DNA of 64,000 nt from assembly GCA_963699345.1 (NCBI GenBank), contig CAVOTL010000005.1, forward strand, positions 1,302,001-1,366,000, given 5' to 3'. The position numbers were made by a program, and so were the translations under genes. Under the pieces are notes generated by a model that was given only the letters and a program-made list of their open reading frames with translations, was not told the origin of the DNA and searched no databases. Shown piece after piece: positions 17,601-26,200 of this stretch. The stretch is from Bog-756 sp963699345. GTDB taxonomy: Bacteria; Actinomycetota; Acidimicrobiia; Acidimicrobiales; RAAP-2. How positions within the stretch are numbered: the first letter of the stretch is position 1; each line of letters opens with the position of its first letter.

Positions 17601-19176
17601 ACGTCTCGCCGATCACATTGGCGCTCAGATCCAGGCTGGGCACCGTTACCTGATCCTGATAGCTGGTATCGCCGGAAAGGTTCTCGATGCTCGCCGAATA
17701 TGTCCCCGAAGGAACGGTGAGTGAGAACGAGCCATCGGCGCCGGTGGACGTCCAGTACTGGTTGTTCTGGCTGTCCGTGAGCGTGAGATTCGCATCGGCA
17801 AAGGGTGTTCCATCCGCATCGGTCAAGGTGCCGGAGAATGTGCTCCCCGATGGATCCACCAACACAACGGAGACAGGACCCGACCAACTGATGGGTCCGC
17901 CGACCGTGACCACCGCATCCCCAGATCCCGTTGGAGGTGTGATCCTGAACTTGAACGATGAGTTCGCGCAGGTTGGGACCGGGAAGGTGGCGGTGCCAGA
18001 TGCATCGGTCGTCACTCCCAGGAGATAGGACGTCGTGGTAAGCGTCGTCCCAGGGATGGCCGTGGACGAGTTGGTGGTGCAGAGGGCTGCATTGGCGGTG
18101 ACGTTGGCACCAACGACTGGATTGCCATTCCCGTCGTTGACGGTCACGGTCATCGGAACTGTCGCTGGGAGCGCCAACGTGGGAAGGGTCAGATTCTGGG
18201 TCACGCTGACTGGTGCAGTCATCTCAATGAAGACCGCGCCACCGTCCACGGACTGTTCGATGGAGACCGTTTCGGGCGTGTAGGACGGGGGGGTGAGAAA
18301 GCTGTAGTTGCCGTTGGCGTCGGTCACACCTTCGTAGGGGATGCCATCGTTCTGGCCACCTAGACCGACGTACACGCCCTGAGCCGGCACCCCCGTGCCG
18401 TCGGTAATCGTGCCCGACACGGTGACGAGGTCGGACGTGGCGTAGAGCGTCACCGGGATAGTGGTCGCACCGGCGAATGTCTGAAGGTGTGACCATGGGA
18501 CGGTGACATAGCCAGAATCTGTGATCGAGTATGCGTATTCGAGCCCGTCACAGGTAGCGGCGAGCCACGTGCCCTCTCCCGATGCATTGGTGGTCGCGCC
18601 GGTGGAATTGACGAACTTGGCCGAGGCACCAGTGATCCCCGGAGCCAGCGTGACTCCCGAGCAACTTCCTTGACTCTGGGTGCCCGTCGGACTGTTGTCC
18701 TCGACCAGGATCTGTGCCCCTTGGATGGAATTCCCGTGGAGCCCGGTGATCTGATTCGTCACCAACGCAAACGGAAGCGCCAACGTCTCGCCGATCACAT
18801 TGGCGCTCAGATCCAGGCTGGGCACCGTTACCTGATCCTGATAGCTGGTATCGCCGGAAAGGTTCTCGATGCTCGCCGAATATGTCCCCGAGGGAACGGT
18901 GAGTGAGAACGAGCCATCGGCGCCGGTGGACGTCCAGTACTGGTTGTTCTGGCTGTCCGTGAGCGTGAGATTCGCATCGGCAAAGGGTGTTCCATCCGCA
19001 TCGGTCAAGGTGCCGGAGAATGTGCTTGCACCGGCAGCCATTGCGGGCTGTGCAAGACCGATGGTGAAGGTGGCGATCGGGAGGATCAGCATCAGCACCA
19101 GAGCCGCAACGACAAACTGCGTTGCTCCAGAACGCTTTGAATATGAATAGGAACGCGGTCCAACCTGATGACGCAT
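14677..19176 (-). CDS. Giant secreted protein with three near-identical 394-residue repeats
   Basis: Protein of 1499 residues. ATG at 19176 is chosen over a longer reading because it has GGAGGG nine bases upstream and begins a signal peptide (hydrophobic core FVVAALVLMLILPIATFTIG, cut near AMAAGA). Three repeats of 394 residues follow; each holds several carboxypeptidase-regulatory-like beta-sandwich units, for example FSGTLTDADGTPFADANLTL, VSGTITDGTGVPAQGVYVGL and MTVTVNDGNGNPVVGANVT. After a partial fourth unit the protein ends with a putative Ig-like domain (LPPGIKLNSKGVISGKPS...GTFTFTVVA). There is no LPXTG or C-terminal helix, so it is probably secreted or loosely wall-bound. GC content is visibly lower than in neighbouring genes, which hints at transfer. 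An adhesin or surface-layer role is inference. Confidence 0.88.
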   Translation of the reverse strand: MRHQVGPRSYSYSKRSGATQFVVAALVLMLILPIATFTIGLAQPAMAAGASTFSGTLTDADGTPFADANLTLTDSQNNQYWTSTGADGSFSLTVPSGTYSASIENLSGDTSYQDQVTVPSLDLSANVIGETLALPFALVTNQITGLHGNSIQGAQILVEDNSPTGTQSQGSCSGVTLAPGITGASAKFVNSTGATTNASGEGTWLAATCDGLEYAYSITDSGYVTVPWSHLQTFAGATTIPVTLYATSDLVTVSGTITDGTGVPAQGVYVGLGGQNDGIPYEGVTDANGNYSFLTPPSYTPETVSIEQSVDGGAVFIEMTAPVSVTQNLTLPTLALPATVPMTVTVNDGNGNPVVGANVTANAALCTTNSSTAIPGTTLTTTSYLLGVTTDASGTATFPVPTCANSSFKFRITPPTGSGDAVVTVGGPISWSGPVSVVLVDPSGSTFSGTLTDADGTPFADANLTLTDSQNNQYWTSTGADGSFSLTVPSGTYSASIENLSGDTSYQDQVTVPSLDLSANVIGETLALPFALVTNQITGLHGNSIQGAQILVEDNSPTGTQSQGSCSGVTLAPGITGASAKFVNSTGATTNASGEGTWLAATCDGLEYAYSITDSGYVTVPWSHLQTFAGATTIPVTLYATSDLVTVSGTITDGTGVPAQGVYVGLGGQNDGIPYEGVTDANGNYSFLTPPSYTPETVSIEQSVDGGAVFIEMTAPVSVTQNLTLPTLALPATVPMTVTVNDGNGNPVVGANVTANAALCTTNSSTAIPGTTLTTTSYLLGVTTDASGTATFPVPTCANSSFKFRITPPTGSGDAVVTVGGPISWSGPVSVVLVDPSGSTFSGTLTDADGTPFADANLTLTDSQNNQYWTSTGADGSFSLTVPSGTYSASIENLSGDTSYQDQVTVPSLDLSANVIGETLALPFALVTNQITGLHGNSIQGAQILVEDNSPTGTQSQGSCSGVTLAPGITGASAKFVNSTGATTNASGEGTWLAATCDGLEYAYSITDSGYVTVPWSHLQTFAGATTIPVTLYATSDLVTVSGTITDGTGVPAQGVYVGLGGQNDGIPYEGVTDANGNYSFLTPPSYTPETVSIEQSVDGGAVFIEMTAPVSVTQNLTLPTLALPATVPMTVTVNDGNGNPVVGANVTANAALCTTNSSTAIPGTTLTTTSYLLGVTTDASGTATFPVPTCANSSFKFRITPPTGSGDAQEYVVGPTSWSGPVTVELVDGTVVGSMVDGQGNPLSDQQVVAETAAGVTVGQATTTATGNFALDISQGSYTMGVSGPVGDPTDYAVKVPKVSIHAQSQLSLALPTELVTVHVMGVMGAVSGAIVSFPCTSTSFLLFSTKASGTECASEATDADGNATLEVLPAKSLAVSVTPPASSGMTANKVSIVPQNGESISVLLGAPVQVTTVALPNADLGESYETSLTAAGGNAPYKWSLKSGSALPPGIKLNSKGVISGKPSSIGTFTFTVVAAEAKSHSSSPSSAMQSLTITVT
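15551..19025. repeat. Tandem array of a 1182-bp repeat (about 2.94 copies)
   Basis: The same sequence returns at 15551, 16733 and 17915, exactly 1182 bases apart, and the array stops at about 19025, where the signal-peptide region begins. One difference was noticed between the copies: the second and third copies on this strand's order read CCCCGAAGG where the last reads CCCCGAGGG near 18888, a silent change. Such identity implies very recent duplication or active homogenisation, and makes the copy number hard to assemble from short reads. Confidence 0.95.
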
Positions 19177-19262
19177 TACGCTCAGCCCTCCGCCGGATGC
19201 CTGCCCAAGGTGTGGTCCTCGGATCCTGCAGCGAATCTTGGGGGTTGTCAATCTTGATCCCG

Positions 19263-19931
19263 TCATCCCTCCAGATAGCGCAGTACCGCCAGGACCCGGC
19301 GGTGGTCGGTGGAAGAGGCGGGAAGGTCCAGTTTGGAGAAGATGTTGGCGATGTGCTTCTCCACGGCCCCCTCGGAGACGACGAGCGCGGCGGCGATGGC
19401 CGAGTTCGTCCGGCCCTCCGCCATCAGCTCCAGCACCTGGCGCTCACGGACACTGAGACCCGACAGGGCGTCCTTGCGGCGGGAGGCTCCCATCAGCTGG
19501 GTCACCACCTCCGGGTCGAGGGCGGTGCCCCCCGAGGCCACCCGGACCAACGCCTCGACGAAATCCGCCACGTCCGCCACCCGGTCCTTGAGCAGGTAGC
19601 CGATGCCGGCGGCACCTCCAGCGAGCAACTCGGCGGCGTACCGTGTCTCGACGTACTGGGAGAACACCAGGATCCCCACGTCGGGGTGGTCCGACCGCAG
19701 CCGGATGGCGGAGCGCAGCCCCTCGTCGGTGAACGTCGGCGGCATCCGGATGTCCACCACGGCCACATCCGGAGGGTCCTCGGCGACCGCCTGCTCGAGG
19801 CCCACGGCATCGACCACGGCCCGGACCACGGTGAACCCGCGGTCCGACAGCAGCTGGTGCAGGCCGTCCCGCAGGATGGCGGAGTCCTCGGCGATCACCA
19901 CCCGGATCGCATCCGTGTCGGGCACGGTCAC
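19263..19931 (-). CDS. NarL/LuxR-family response regulator
   Basis: Protein of 222 residues: receiver domain (about 10-130) with acidic pair in VVIAEDSA, phosphoacceptor Asp60 in VAVVDIRMPP and Lys116 in YLLKD, then a LuxR-type helix-turn-helix (about 157-215) with LSVRERQVLELMAEGRTNSA and EKHIANIFSKL. GTG at 19931 forms a GTGA overlap with the histidine kinase stop, fixing the start. It would be phosphorylated by that kinase, and it probably controls the ABC transporter genes of the same operon (inference from operon structure). Confidence 0.93.
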   Translation of the reverse strand: MTVPDTDAIRVVIAEDSAILRDGLHQLLSDRGFTVVRAVVDAVGLEQAVAEDPPDVAVVDIRMPPTFTDEGLRSAIRLRSDHPDVGILVFSQYVETRYAAELLAGGAAGIGYLLKDRVADVADFVEALVRVASGGTALDPEVVTQLMGASRRKDALSGLSVRERQVLELMAEGRTNSAIAAALVVSEGAVEKHIANIFSKLDLPASSTDHRRVLAVLRYLEG

Positions 19932-21307
19932 ACGAAGGTCGGCAGATCCACGGTGACCGCGGTGGGTCCACCGGGAGGGCTGGCGATGCTCAGGTGCCCG
20001 TCGACCGCCCCCACCCGGTCGGCCAGGCCGGCCAAGCCACTCGACGACGAGCCGATCCGGTTGACGGTCGCCCCGCCCTTTCCGTCGTCGCGCACGACGA
20101 TCCGCAGCCACGGGCCGTGTTGGGCGCAGCTCAACGACGCCCGGGAGGCATCGGCGTGCTGGGCCACGTTGGCCAGCAACTCCGCCGCACAGAAGTAGCA
20201 GATCGCCTCGACGGCCGGGCTGGGCCGGGAGTGGACGGACACCTGCACCTCGGTCGGGATCGTCGACCGGGCGGCCAGCGTGGCCAGCGCGTTCTCCAGC
20301 CCGGTGTCCAGGGCCGGTGGGTGGATGCCGCGGGCGAGGTCCCGCAGATCCGTGATGGCCTCCTTGGCCCCGCGGTGGGCCTCGTCGACCAGACGTCGGA
20401 CGACCTGCAGGTCGTCGGCCTCGTCGGCCTCGGTGTCGATGCCCTCCAGCCGTTCCTTCGCCTGCCCGAGGCGCATGGCCAGCGCCACCAGCTGCGCCTG
20501 GGTGCCGTCGTGGAGATTGCGTTCGATGCGCTGCAGCGTCTCGGTGGCGGCGTCGAGCGTCCTCGTCCTCGACACCTCGAGGCTCCTCACCCGGGACGAG
20601 GTGGCGCTCGGCCCGAGCAGCAGGTGCATGATGCGCCGGTCGACATAGACCACGAACCGCATGGCCCACGGGGCGATGAAGAGGAAGAGGACGCCGATGG
20701 CGAACTCGGCGACGTGGGTGCGGAGTGTCGGCGGCCCCGACGGGGTTCCGTCCCGCCCGACTGCGTGGCCGATCAGACCGAACCGCGTGGTACCTCCGTC
20801 GCCGAGGAGAGGCGACGCGATCCCGAGCGCCGCTTCGATCCAGAGGCTGAGGGCGAACCACGCCCCGAAGAGCGTCAGGGGGATCTTGGTCACGAAATAG
20901 AGCACCGACCGCCAGGCCGCCCCGTCGGTCAGCGCCGCCCGCAGCCACCGCAGGGCGCCCGGGGCGGGGCTGAACGGCGGGGGTTCGGCGATGTCCTCGC
21001 CCAACGTCGCCCAGGCCAGGGTCCGCTGCCAGCGGCCGAGTTCCCGGGCCAGTCGCAGACCGCCGGCCAGGATGAAGACCCCGACCAGGACGATGGTGAG
21101 CATCAGACCCACGAAGCCGACCGCCCCCAGGACCAGGACCGCCCCTACGGCCAGCGCGGACGCCGCCAGGAAGTACCCCAGCTCCGCCCAGCTGCGCTTC
21201 TGGAACGGCTCGCGGAGGATGACCTGGGACAGTCGTCTGGCCTGCTGGGCCCGCTCCTCGGGAATCCGGATCTGCACCCAGCCGACCTCGGCACCCGGAT
21301 CGCTCAA
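19928..21307 (-). CDS. Membrane sensor histidine kinase, HisKA_3 type
   Basis: Protein of 459 residues with paired N-terminal helices (about 44-62 and 65-84), two further hydrophobic regions (135-165, 200-225), and a NarX/LiaS-type kinase core. The phosphoacceptor is His266 in ERNLHDGTQAQLVALAM; the HATPase domain shows the N-box AAELLANVAQHA (374-385), the G1 box DDGKGG (407-412) and GLAGLADRV. No large sensing loop is visible, as in kinases that sense through a partner ABC transporter. It overlaps the permease (ATGA, 21304-21307) and the regulator by 4 bases each. Confidence 0.93.
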   Translation of the reverse strand: MSDPGAEVGWVQIRIPEERAQQARRLSQVILREPFQKRSWAELGYFLAASALAVGAVLVLGAVGFVGLMLTIVLVGVFILAGGLRLARELGRWQRTLAWATLGEDIAEPPPFSPAPGALRWLRAALTDGAAWRSVLYFVTKIPLTLFGAWFALSLWIEAALGIASPLLGDGGTTRFGLIGHAVGRDGTPSGPPTLRTHVAEFAIGVLFLFIAPWAMRFVVYVDRRIMHLLLGPSATSSRVRSLEVSRTRTLDAATETLQRIERNLHDGTQAQLVALAMRLGQAKERLEGIDTEADEADDLQVVRRLVDEAHRGAKEAITDLRDLARGIHPPALDTGLENALATLAARSTIPTEVQVSVHSRPSPAVEAICYFCAAELLANVAQHADASRASLSCAQHGPWLRIVVRDDGKGGATVNRIGSSSSGLAGLADRVGAVDGHLSIASPPGGPTAVTVDLPTFV

Positions 21308-22116
21308 GCGTCGCGCCTCACGAAGAGCACGGCTCCGACGGCGAGGGCGGCGGCGGCGTAGAGGACCATCAGCAGCAAGCCTACGACCGGAGTGAGCGGA
21401 GGGAAGGGCCCACCCTGGCCCTGGGTCACCGTGGACATGATCGAGTTGATCAGGATGTTGGTCGGCAGATAGCGGACGGACGACTCGGAGATCCCGTGCA
21501 TGACCAGGGGGAGGACGAAGATCACGCCGACGAAGGCGGCGATCGCCGCCGCGGTGCTGCGGAAGATCAGTCCGAACCCGAAGGACATGAGCGAGATGAG
21601 CCCGATGAACAGCCCGGACAGGATCACGGCCCGGGCAGCTCCCGGCGAGGCCAGGGTCGCCGTGGGGGCTCCGCCACCGGACAGGATGGCCTGACCGAGG
21701 AAGAAGGTAGCGAAGCTCAGCACCACGCAGAAGGTCATGGTCAGCACCGTCGTGAGGCCGAGCTTGGTGGCGAGCAGCAGCGTTCGTCGGGGGGCGGCGG
21801 CCATCGTGGAACGGATCGTCCCGCTCGAGTACTCGCTCGTGATCAGCAGGGCCCCGAACACGCCACCGGCCAGTGCCACGGTGATCAGGCCGGTGAGGGA
21901 CTGCTGGGTGGGATCGAAGCCCTGGTAGAACCCGGGTGGGTGATTGCCGCCGTCGGCATGGGTCACGAGCCCGGTCACCAGGAGCGCGGCGACGACGGTC
22001 AGGCCGACGGTGATGGCCGTCGAACGCAGGGTCACGATCTTGGCGAACTCGGAGCGCGCGATGTGCGTCGGACGGTAGTGGCCCCTCGGGGCGTCCAGCA
22101 GGATCTCGGTGGTCAT
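21304..22116 (-). CDS. ABC-2 type transporter permease
   Basis: Membrane protein of 270 residues with six predicted helices in the ABC-2 arrangement; ALLITSEYSSGTIRSTMAAAPRR after the second helix is the typical cytoplasmic coupling segment (EY..GT.R), and the last helix ends with FVRRDA. Start and stop both overlap neighbours by 4 bases, so it pairs with the ATPase at 22113-23060. Such pairs export antibiotics, peptides or lipids; together with the two-component genes this suggests a stress- or antibiotic-responsive efflux unit. Confidence 0.9.
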   Translation of the reverse strand: MTTEILLDAPRGHYRPTHIARSEFAKIVTLRSTAITVGLTVVAALLVTGLVTHADGGNHPPGFYQGFDPTQQSLTGLITVALAGGVFGALLITSEYSSGTIRSTMAAAPRRTLLLATKLGLTTVLTMTFCVVLSFATFFLGQAILSGGGAPTATLASPGAARAVILSGLFIGLISLMSFGFGLIFRSTAAAIAAFVGVIFVLPLVMHGISESSVRYLPTNILINSIMSTVTQGQGGPFPPLTPVVGLLLMVLYAAAALAVGAVLFVRRDA

Positions 22117-23060
22117 CGTCCCACTCCTCGCTCGTTGGCGAACTCGCCGGGCATCGTCGACGGGCGGTACTCCACCTCGTCCTGGGTCAGTTCCATGAAT
22201 GCGTCCTCCAAGGACGCGGTCACCGGGGTCAGCTCGTAGATCCGGAGCCCGTCCCGGGCGGCGAGGTCACCGATCTGTCGGGTGAGGAGATTTCCGACCG
22301 TGAGCACCCCGTCCTCGGCCACGACCGTGGCGCCGGCCTGCGTCAGTCCGGCGGTGAACAGCTCCACATCCGGAGTGACGAGGCGCACCTCCCCTCCCCC
22401 GCTGCGGGCGACGAAGTCGGCCACACTCGTCTCCGCGATCAGGCGGCCGCGTCCGATGACCACCAGCCGGTCGGCGGTCAGGGACATCTCACTGATGAGG
22501 TGGCTCGAGACGAGTACGGTCCGGCCCTGGCGGGACAGATCACGGAGGAAGTGGCGCACCCAGCGGATGCCTTCCGGATCGAGCCCGTTGACGGGCTCGT
22601 CGAAGAGGAGGACTCCCGGATCCCCGAGGAGCGCGGCGGCGATGCCCAGCCGCTGGGTCATCCCGAGGGAGAACTTCCCGACCCGCCGACCGGCCACGGA
22701 GGTGAGGCCGACCTGATCGAGGACCTCGTCGACCCGGCCGGTCGGGATGTCGTTGGCCAGTGCGAGCCAGCGCAGGTGGTTCCGGGCGGTGCGGGCGGGG
22801 TGGAACGCCTTGGCGTCGAGCAGGGCGCCCACCTCACGGAGGGGCCAGTCCAGCTGGCAGTAGCGCTGGCCGTTGATCAGGGCCGAGCCGGAATCGGGCA
22901 GATCGAGCCCCATGATCATGCGCATGGTCGTCGATTTGCCCGACCCGTTCGGCCCCAGGAATCCGGTCACCTCACCGGAGGGGACCTCGAAGGTCAGATC
23001 GTCGACGGCGGTCGACTCGCCGTACCGCTTCGTGAGTGAGTGGGCTGTGATCATCACCAC
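22113..23060 (-). CDS. ABC transporter ATP-binding protein (DrrA/CcmA type)
   Basis: Protein of 315 residues: Walker A LGPNGSGKST at about 35-44, signature FSLGMTQRLG, Walker B VLLFDEPVNGLDP and the H-loop VLVSSHLISEM. The C-terminal 90 residues are the extra domain of the DrrA/BcrA group. The signature is SLGM instead of SGG, common in this group. ATG start lies at the head of the operon ATPase-permease-kinase-regulator. The 183 bases upstream (23061-23243) separate it from the cyclase gene's 3' end and show no gene. Confidence 0.93.
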   Translation of the reverse strand: MVMITAHSLTKRYGESTAVDDLTFEVPSGEVTGFLGPNGSGKSTTMRMIMGLDLPDSGSALINGQRYCQLDWPLREVGALLDAKAFHPARTARNHLRWLALANDIPTGRVDEVLDQVGLTSVAGRRVGKFSLGMTQRLGIAAALLGDPGVLLFDEPVNGLDPEGIRWVRHFLRDLSRQGRTVLVSSHLISEMSLTADRLVVIGRGRLIAETSVADFVARSGGGEVRLVTPDVELFTAGLTQAGATVVAEDGVLTVGNLLTRQIGDLAARDGLRIYELTPVTASLEDAFMELTQDEVEYRPSTMPGEFANERGVGR

Positions 23061-23243
23061 TCACGGTACGACAGGACCCCGCCGATCTGAATACCGCTAG
23101 TCGGCGTCTTCGGGTGGGGTTAACCCCCGACCGCGAGGGACTCGACGATCGTTCGCCCAGTCCCGGGTCGACCCACCTGTCGCCCGCCACTAGCGCAGCC
23201 GAGGGTTCACCCCTCGTCCTCCGTCAGACGTCGGAGGCCAGCG

Positions 23244-26200
23244 TCAGGTGGAGGCGTCGATCCGGGCCAGGTCGAATCCTGCCTCCAGTCGCACGAAGAT
23301 GGCGCGTGCCTCGTCCAGGTGCCGGCCCGCAGCTTCCTCGTCGCCACCGGCCCGGTCCAGTAGTCCGAGCTCCACATGACAGCGAGCGATCTCGTAGGGC
23401 AGTCCCAGGTGCGCCGCCAGATCGAGGGACCGCTTCCACAGACGTCGGGCCCGGTGGGGGTGACCGTCGAGCAGCTGGATCCGGCCGGCACAGAAGAGTG
23501 CACGGGGGCGGGCCACCGGGAACGGGCGGGCCAGCTTCTTCAGGTGTTTCAGCGACCGCCGCGCCGGTCGCCTCCACTCCGTGTCTCCCGATGCCCACAG
23601 TTCGAGGCAGGCCTCCACCGTGTTCGCGTAACCATCGAACATGGACACCAGGATCGGCAACGCCTCGTCGCCCGCTTGCAGCGCCCGGTGCAACGCGGCA
23701 ATCGCATCATCCCGGCGTCCGGCTCGCAGGTAGGCCAGACACAGCGTCCCGTAGACCTTCACATGGCCGGACCGGCTGCTCTCGGGTCGGAACATGGCGA
23801 CGGCGGGCTCGAGCAGGGCGATGGCCTCCTCGGTCCGGCCCGAGGTCAGTACCGGCCCGGCCCCGATACCACGGGACCAGATCTCGACCTCCCGATCCCC
23901 ACGCTCGGCTCCCGACGCCTGGGCCCGAGCCCACAACTCCATCCGCCTCGGAAAGGGCTCCGGCCACCGGGAGACGGCACGGACCTGGAGCTCCTCGTCG
24001 AAGATGCGTCGGAGACCGGCTCCCTGGGCCACGTCCAGGGCACTGTCGATCAGTGACTGGGCCCGTTCCCACTGACCGCCCATCCCGCAGTAGAACCACG
24101 CAGCCGTCTGCCGCACCCAGGTGGTGGTCGCCGGGTCGTCCAGATCGGCCACCAGCCGGATTGCCGCCTCGATGTACCACTCGCCGAGGCGCGGAAGCCC
24201 CATCACGCCCGCCCCGGGACCACAGCTCGCGTAGAACTGGGCGCGGTGCAGCCGGTCGTCCACGGATTCGGCGAGGTTCAGGCCGGCCACCGCGATGGCC
24301 AGGCAGGTGAGCCGTTCGTTCCGGTGGTAGTAGACGAGCAGGATGCGCCGGAGGCAGTCCGCGATGTCCTGCTTCGCCGGGGTGATCGGATCACGGCCGA
24401 TCCGACGCCTCCGGAACGCGAAGGTGGCCGCCTGCCCGAGCACGCCCCGGATGAGCATCGCCAGCCAGCCCACCGTCGAACGGGGGAGCGGTCGCCCGAG
24501 CAGTTCGAGCGCCCGTTCGAAATGGGCCGCACTCTGGTCGTGCTCGCTGAGTCCGTCGTAGCCCTCCCCCAGGCCCACCTCCCAGTCCACCACCGTCTCG
24601 ACGTCGGGCGGTTCGGACACCGAGGCCGCCAGCCCGAGGGCCTGTTCGAAGGCCTCCACCGATTCGCGGTAGGCGCCCTTCCGGAGTGCGTCACGCCCGG
24701 CGAGCGCATACCAGGACATCGCCTTCGCCTGGTCCCCCGCGCTCGCCCAGTGATGGGCCAGGCTGCGCGCCACGCTTCCGAGGTCCGACTGGTGCATCCG
24801 TTCCAGGAATTCGGCGGCGGCTCGGTGCAACTGGCCGCGCTGCGCCGTCGGAAGGAGGCTGTACGCCACCTCCTGGATAATCACGTGCTTGAACAGGTAG
24901 GCGAGATCGGGCTCGTCGTGCTGGAGCGGCGTGAGGTCGAGCCGGCGCAGGTTCTCCAGTTCCGACCGGAGTGCCTCCCCCGGATCGGCCGTCGGGTGCA
25001 CCTCCCCCAACATCAGGTAGCCGAACACGCGTCCGATGACGGCGGCGACCTTGATGGTGAGCTGCTCGGTGGTCGCCAGCCGGTCGATACGGCTGGTGAC
25101 GACGCCGTGCAGGGTGTCGGGAAATGCGATGTGACGTAGGAAGTCGTCGTCGCTGGTCAGCTGGCAGGTGCCGTCGGTGACCTCGAAGAGTCCGGCCTCG
25201 AGGAGGGCCATCACCAGTTCCTCACTGAAGAACGGGTTCCCCTCGGCGCGGTCCATCACGATCGACAGCAGCTGGTCGGGGATCGAGTCGACACCGAGCC
25301 GGTCGCAGAGCAGTTGGGCGGTCTCCTCGCGGGTGAGCGCATCCAGTCGCAGCAGTTCGGCGTCCCATCCGTCGAGTGCCCAGTCGAGACCGGAACCGTC
25401 CGACCCCGTGGGACGGGTCGCCACCACGACGAGGATCGGCGACACGGTATGGCAGATCTCCCGGACGACATCCCACGAGGACGAGTCGAACCAGTGGGCA
25501 TCCTCGAGGACCAGCACCGTGCCCTCCGGCCTGGCGTCCCGGCTCCGCAGATGGGTCGTCTCGGCGTCGAACAGACCCGCCAGCAGTTGGCGGGTGGCGT
25601 ACGCCCGGTCCTCGCCGATCATGTCCCGGGTCTCCACGGTGTCCTCGAATTCGACCGGGAGCACGCCCGAGAGCAGAGGGGCGAGATTCCGTGGCACCCG
25701 ATCGCTGCCGAGGCGGGCCAGGACGTACTCGCGACGTGCCTCGGCCGACCACTCGGCGGCCTGGTCCATACCGGTCAGCGACGTCAGACACCGTCGCCAC
25801 GGAAAGTACGGCGTCGACTGCTGCACGCCGTCCGCCTCGGCGACGACACTCACCAGGCCCCGTCGGGCGGCCTCACCGAGGAGGTGGGCGACGAGCCGGG
25901 ACTTGCCCACCCCGGGCTCCCCCTCGATCACCAGCAGTCGGCTCCGTCCGGCCCCGACGTCCTCCAACGCCGCCCCGATCGCGGCGATCTCCCGATGACG
26001 GCCGGCCAGGCGGCTCCCGTCACCGACCGGGCGCGACCGTCTCCGGTCGACCGTGAGCGGGGTGTAGACGGGCACCCCGTCGGCCCATCCCTTGAGATCG
26101 ACGGTGACAGGTTCGGAGAAATCGGCACAGTGGCCGGCCGCGGCCACCGTCGCGCGATCGCAGAGGATGCCATCGCCGGCCCGGCTCATCAGCCGGGCGG

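Noticed and set aside
15551..19025. Possible CRISPR array because of strong direct repetition
   Set aside because: The repeat is 1182 bases long, has no spacers and is fully coding.
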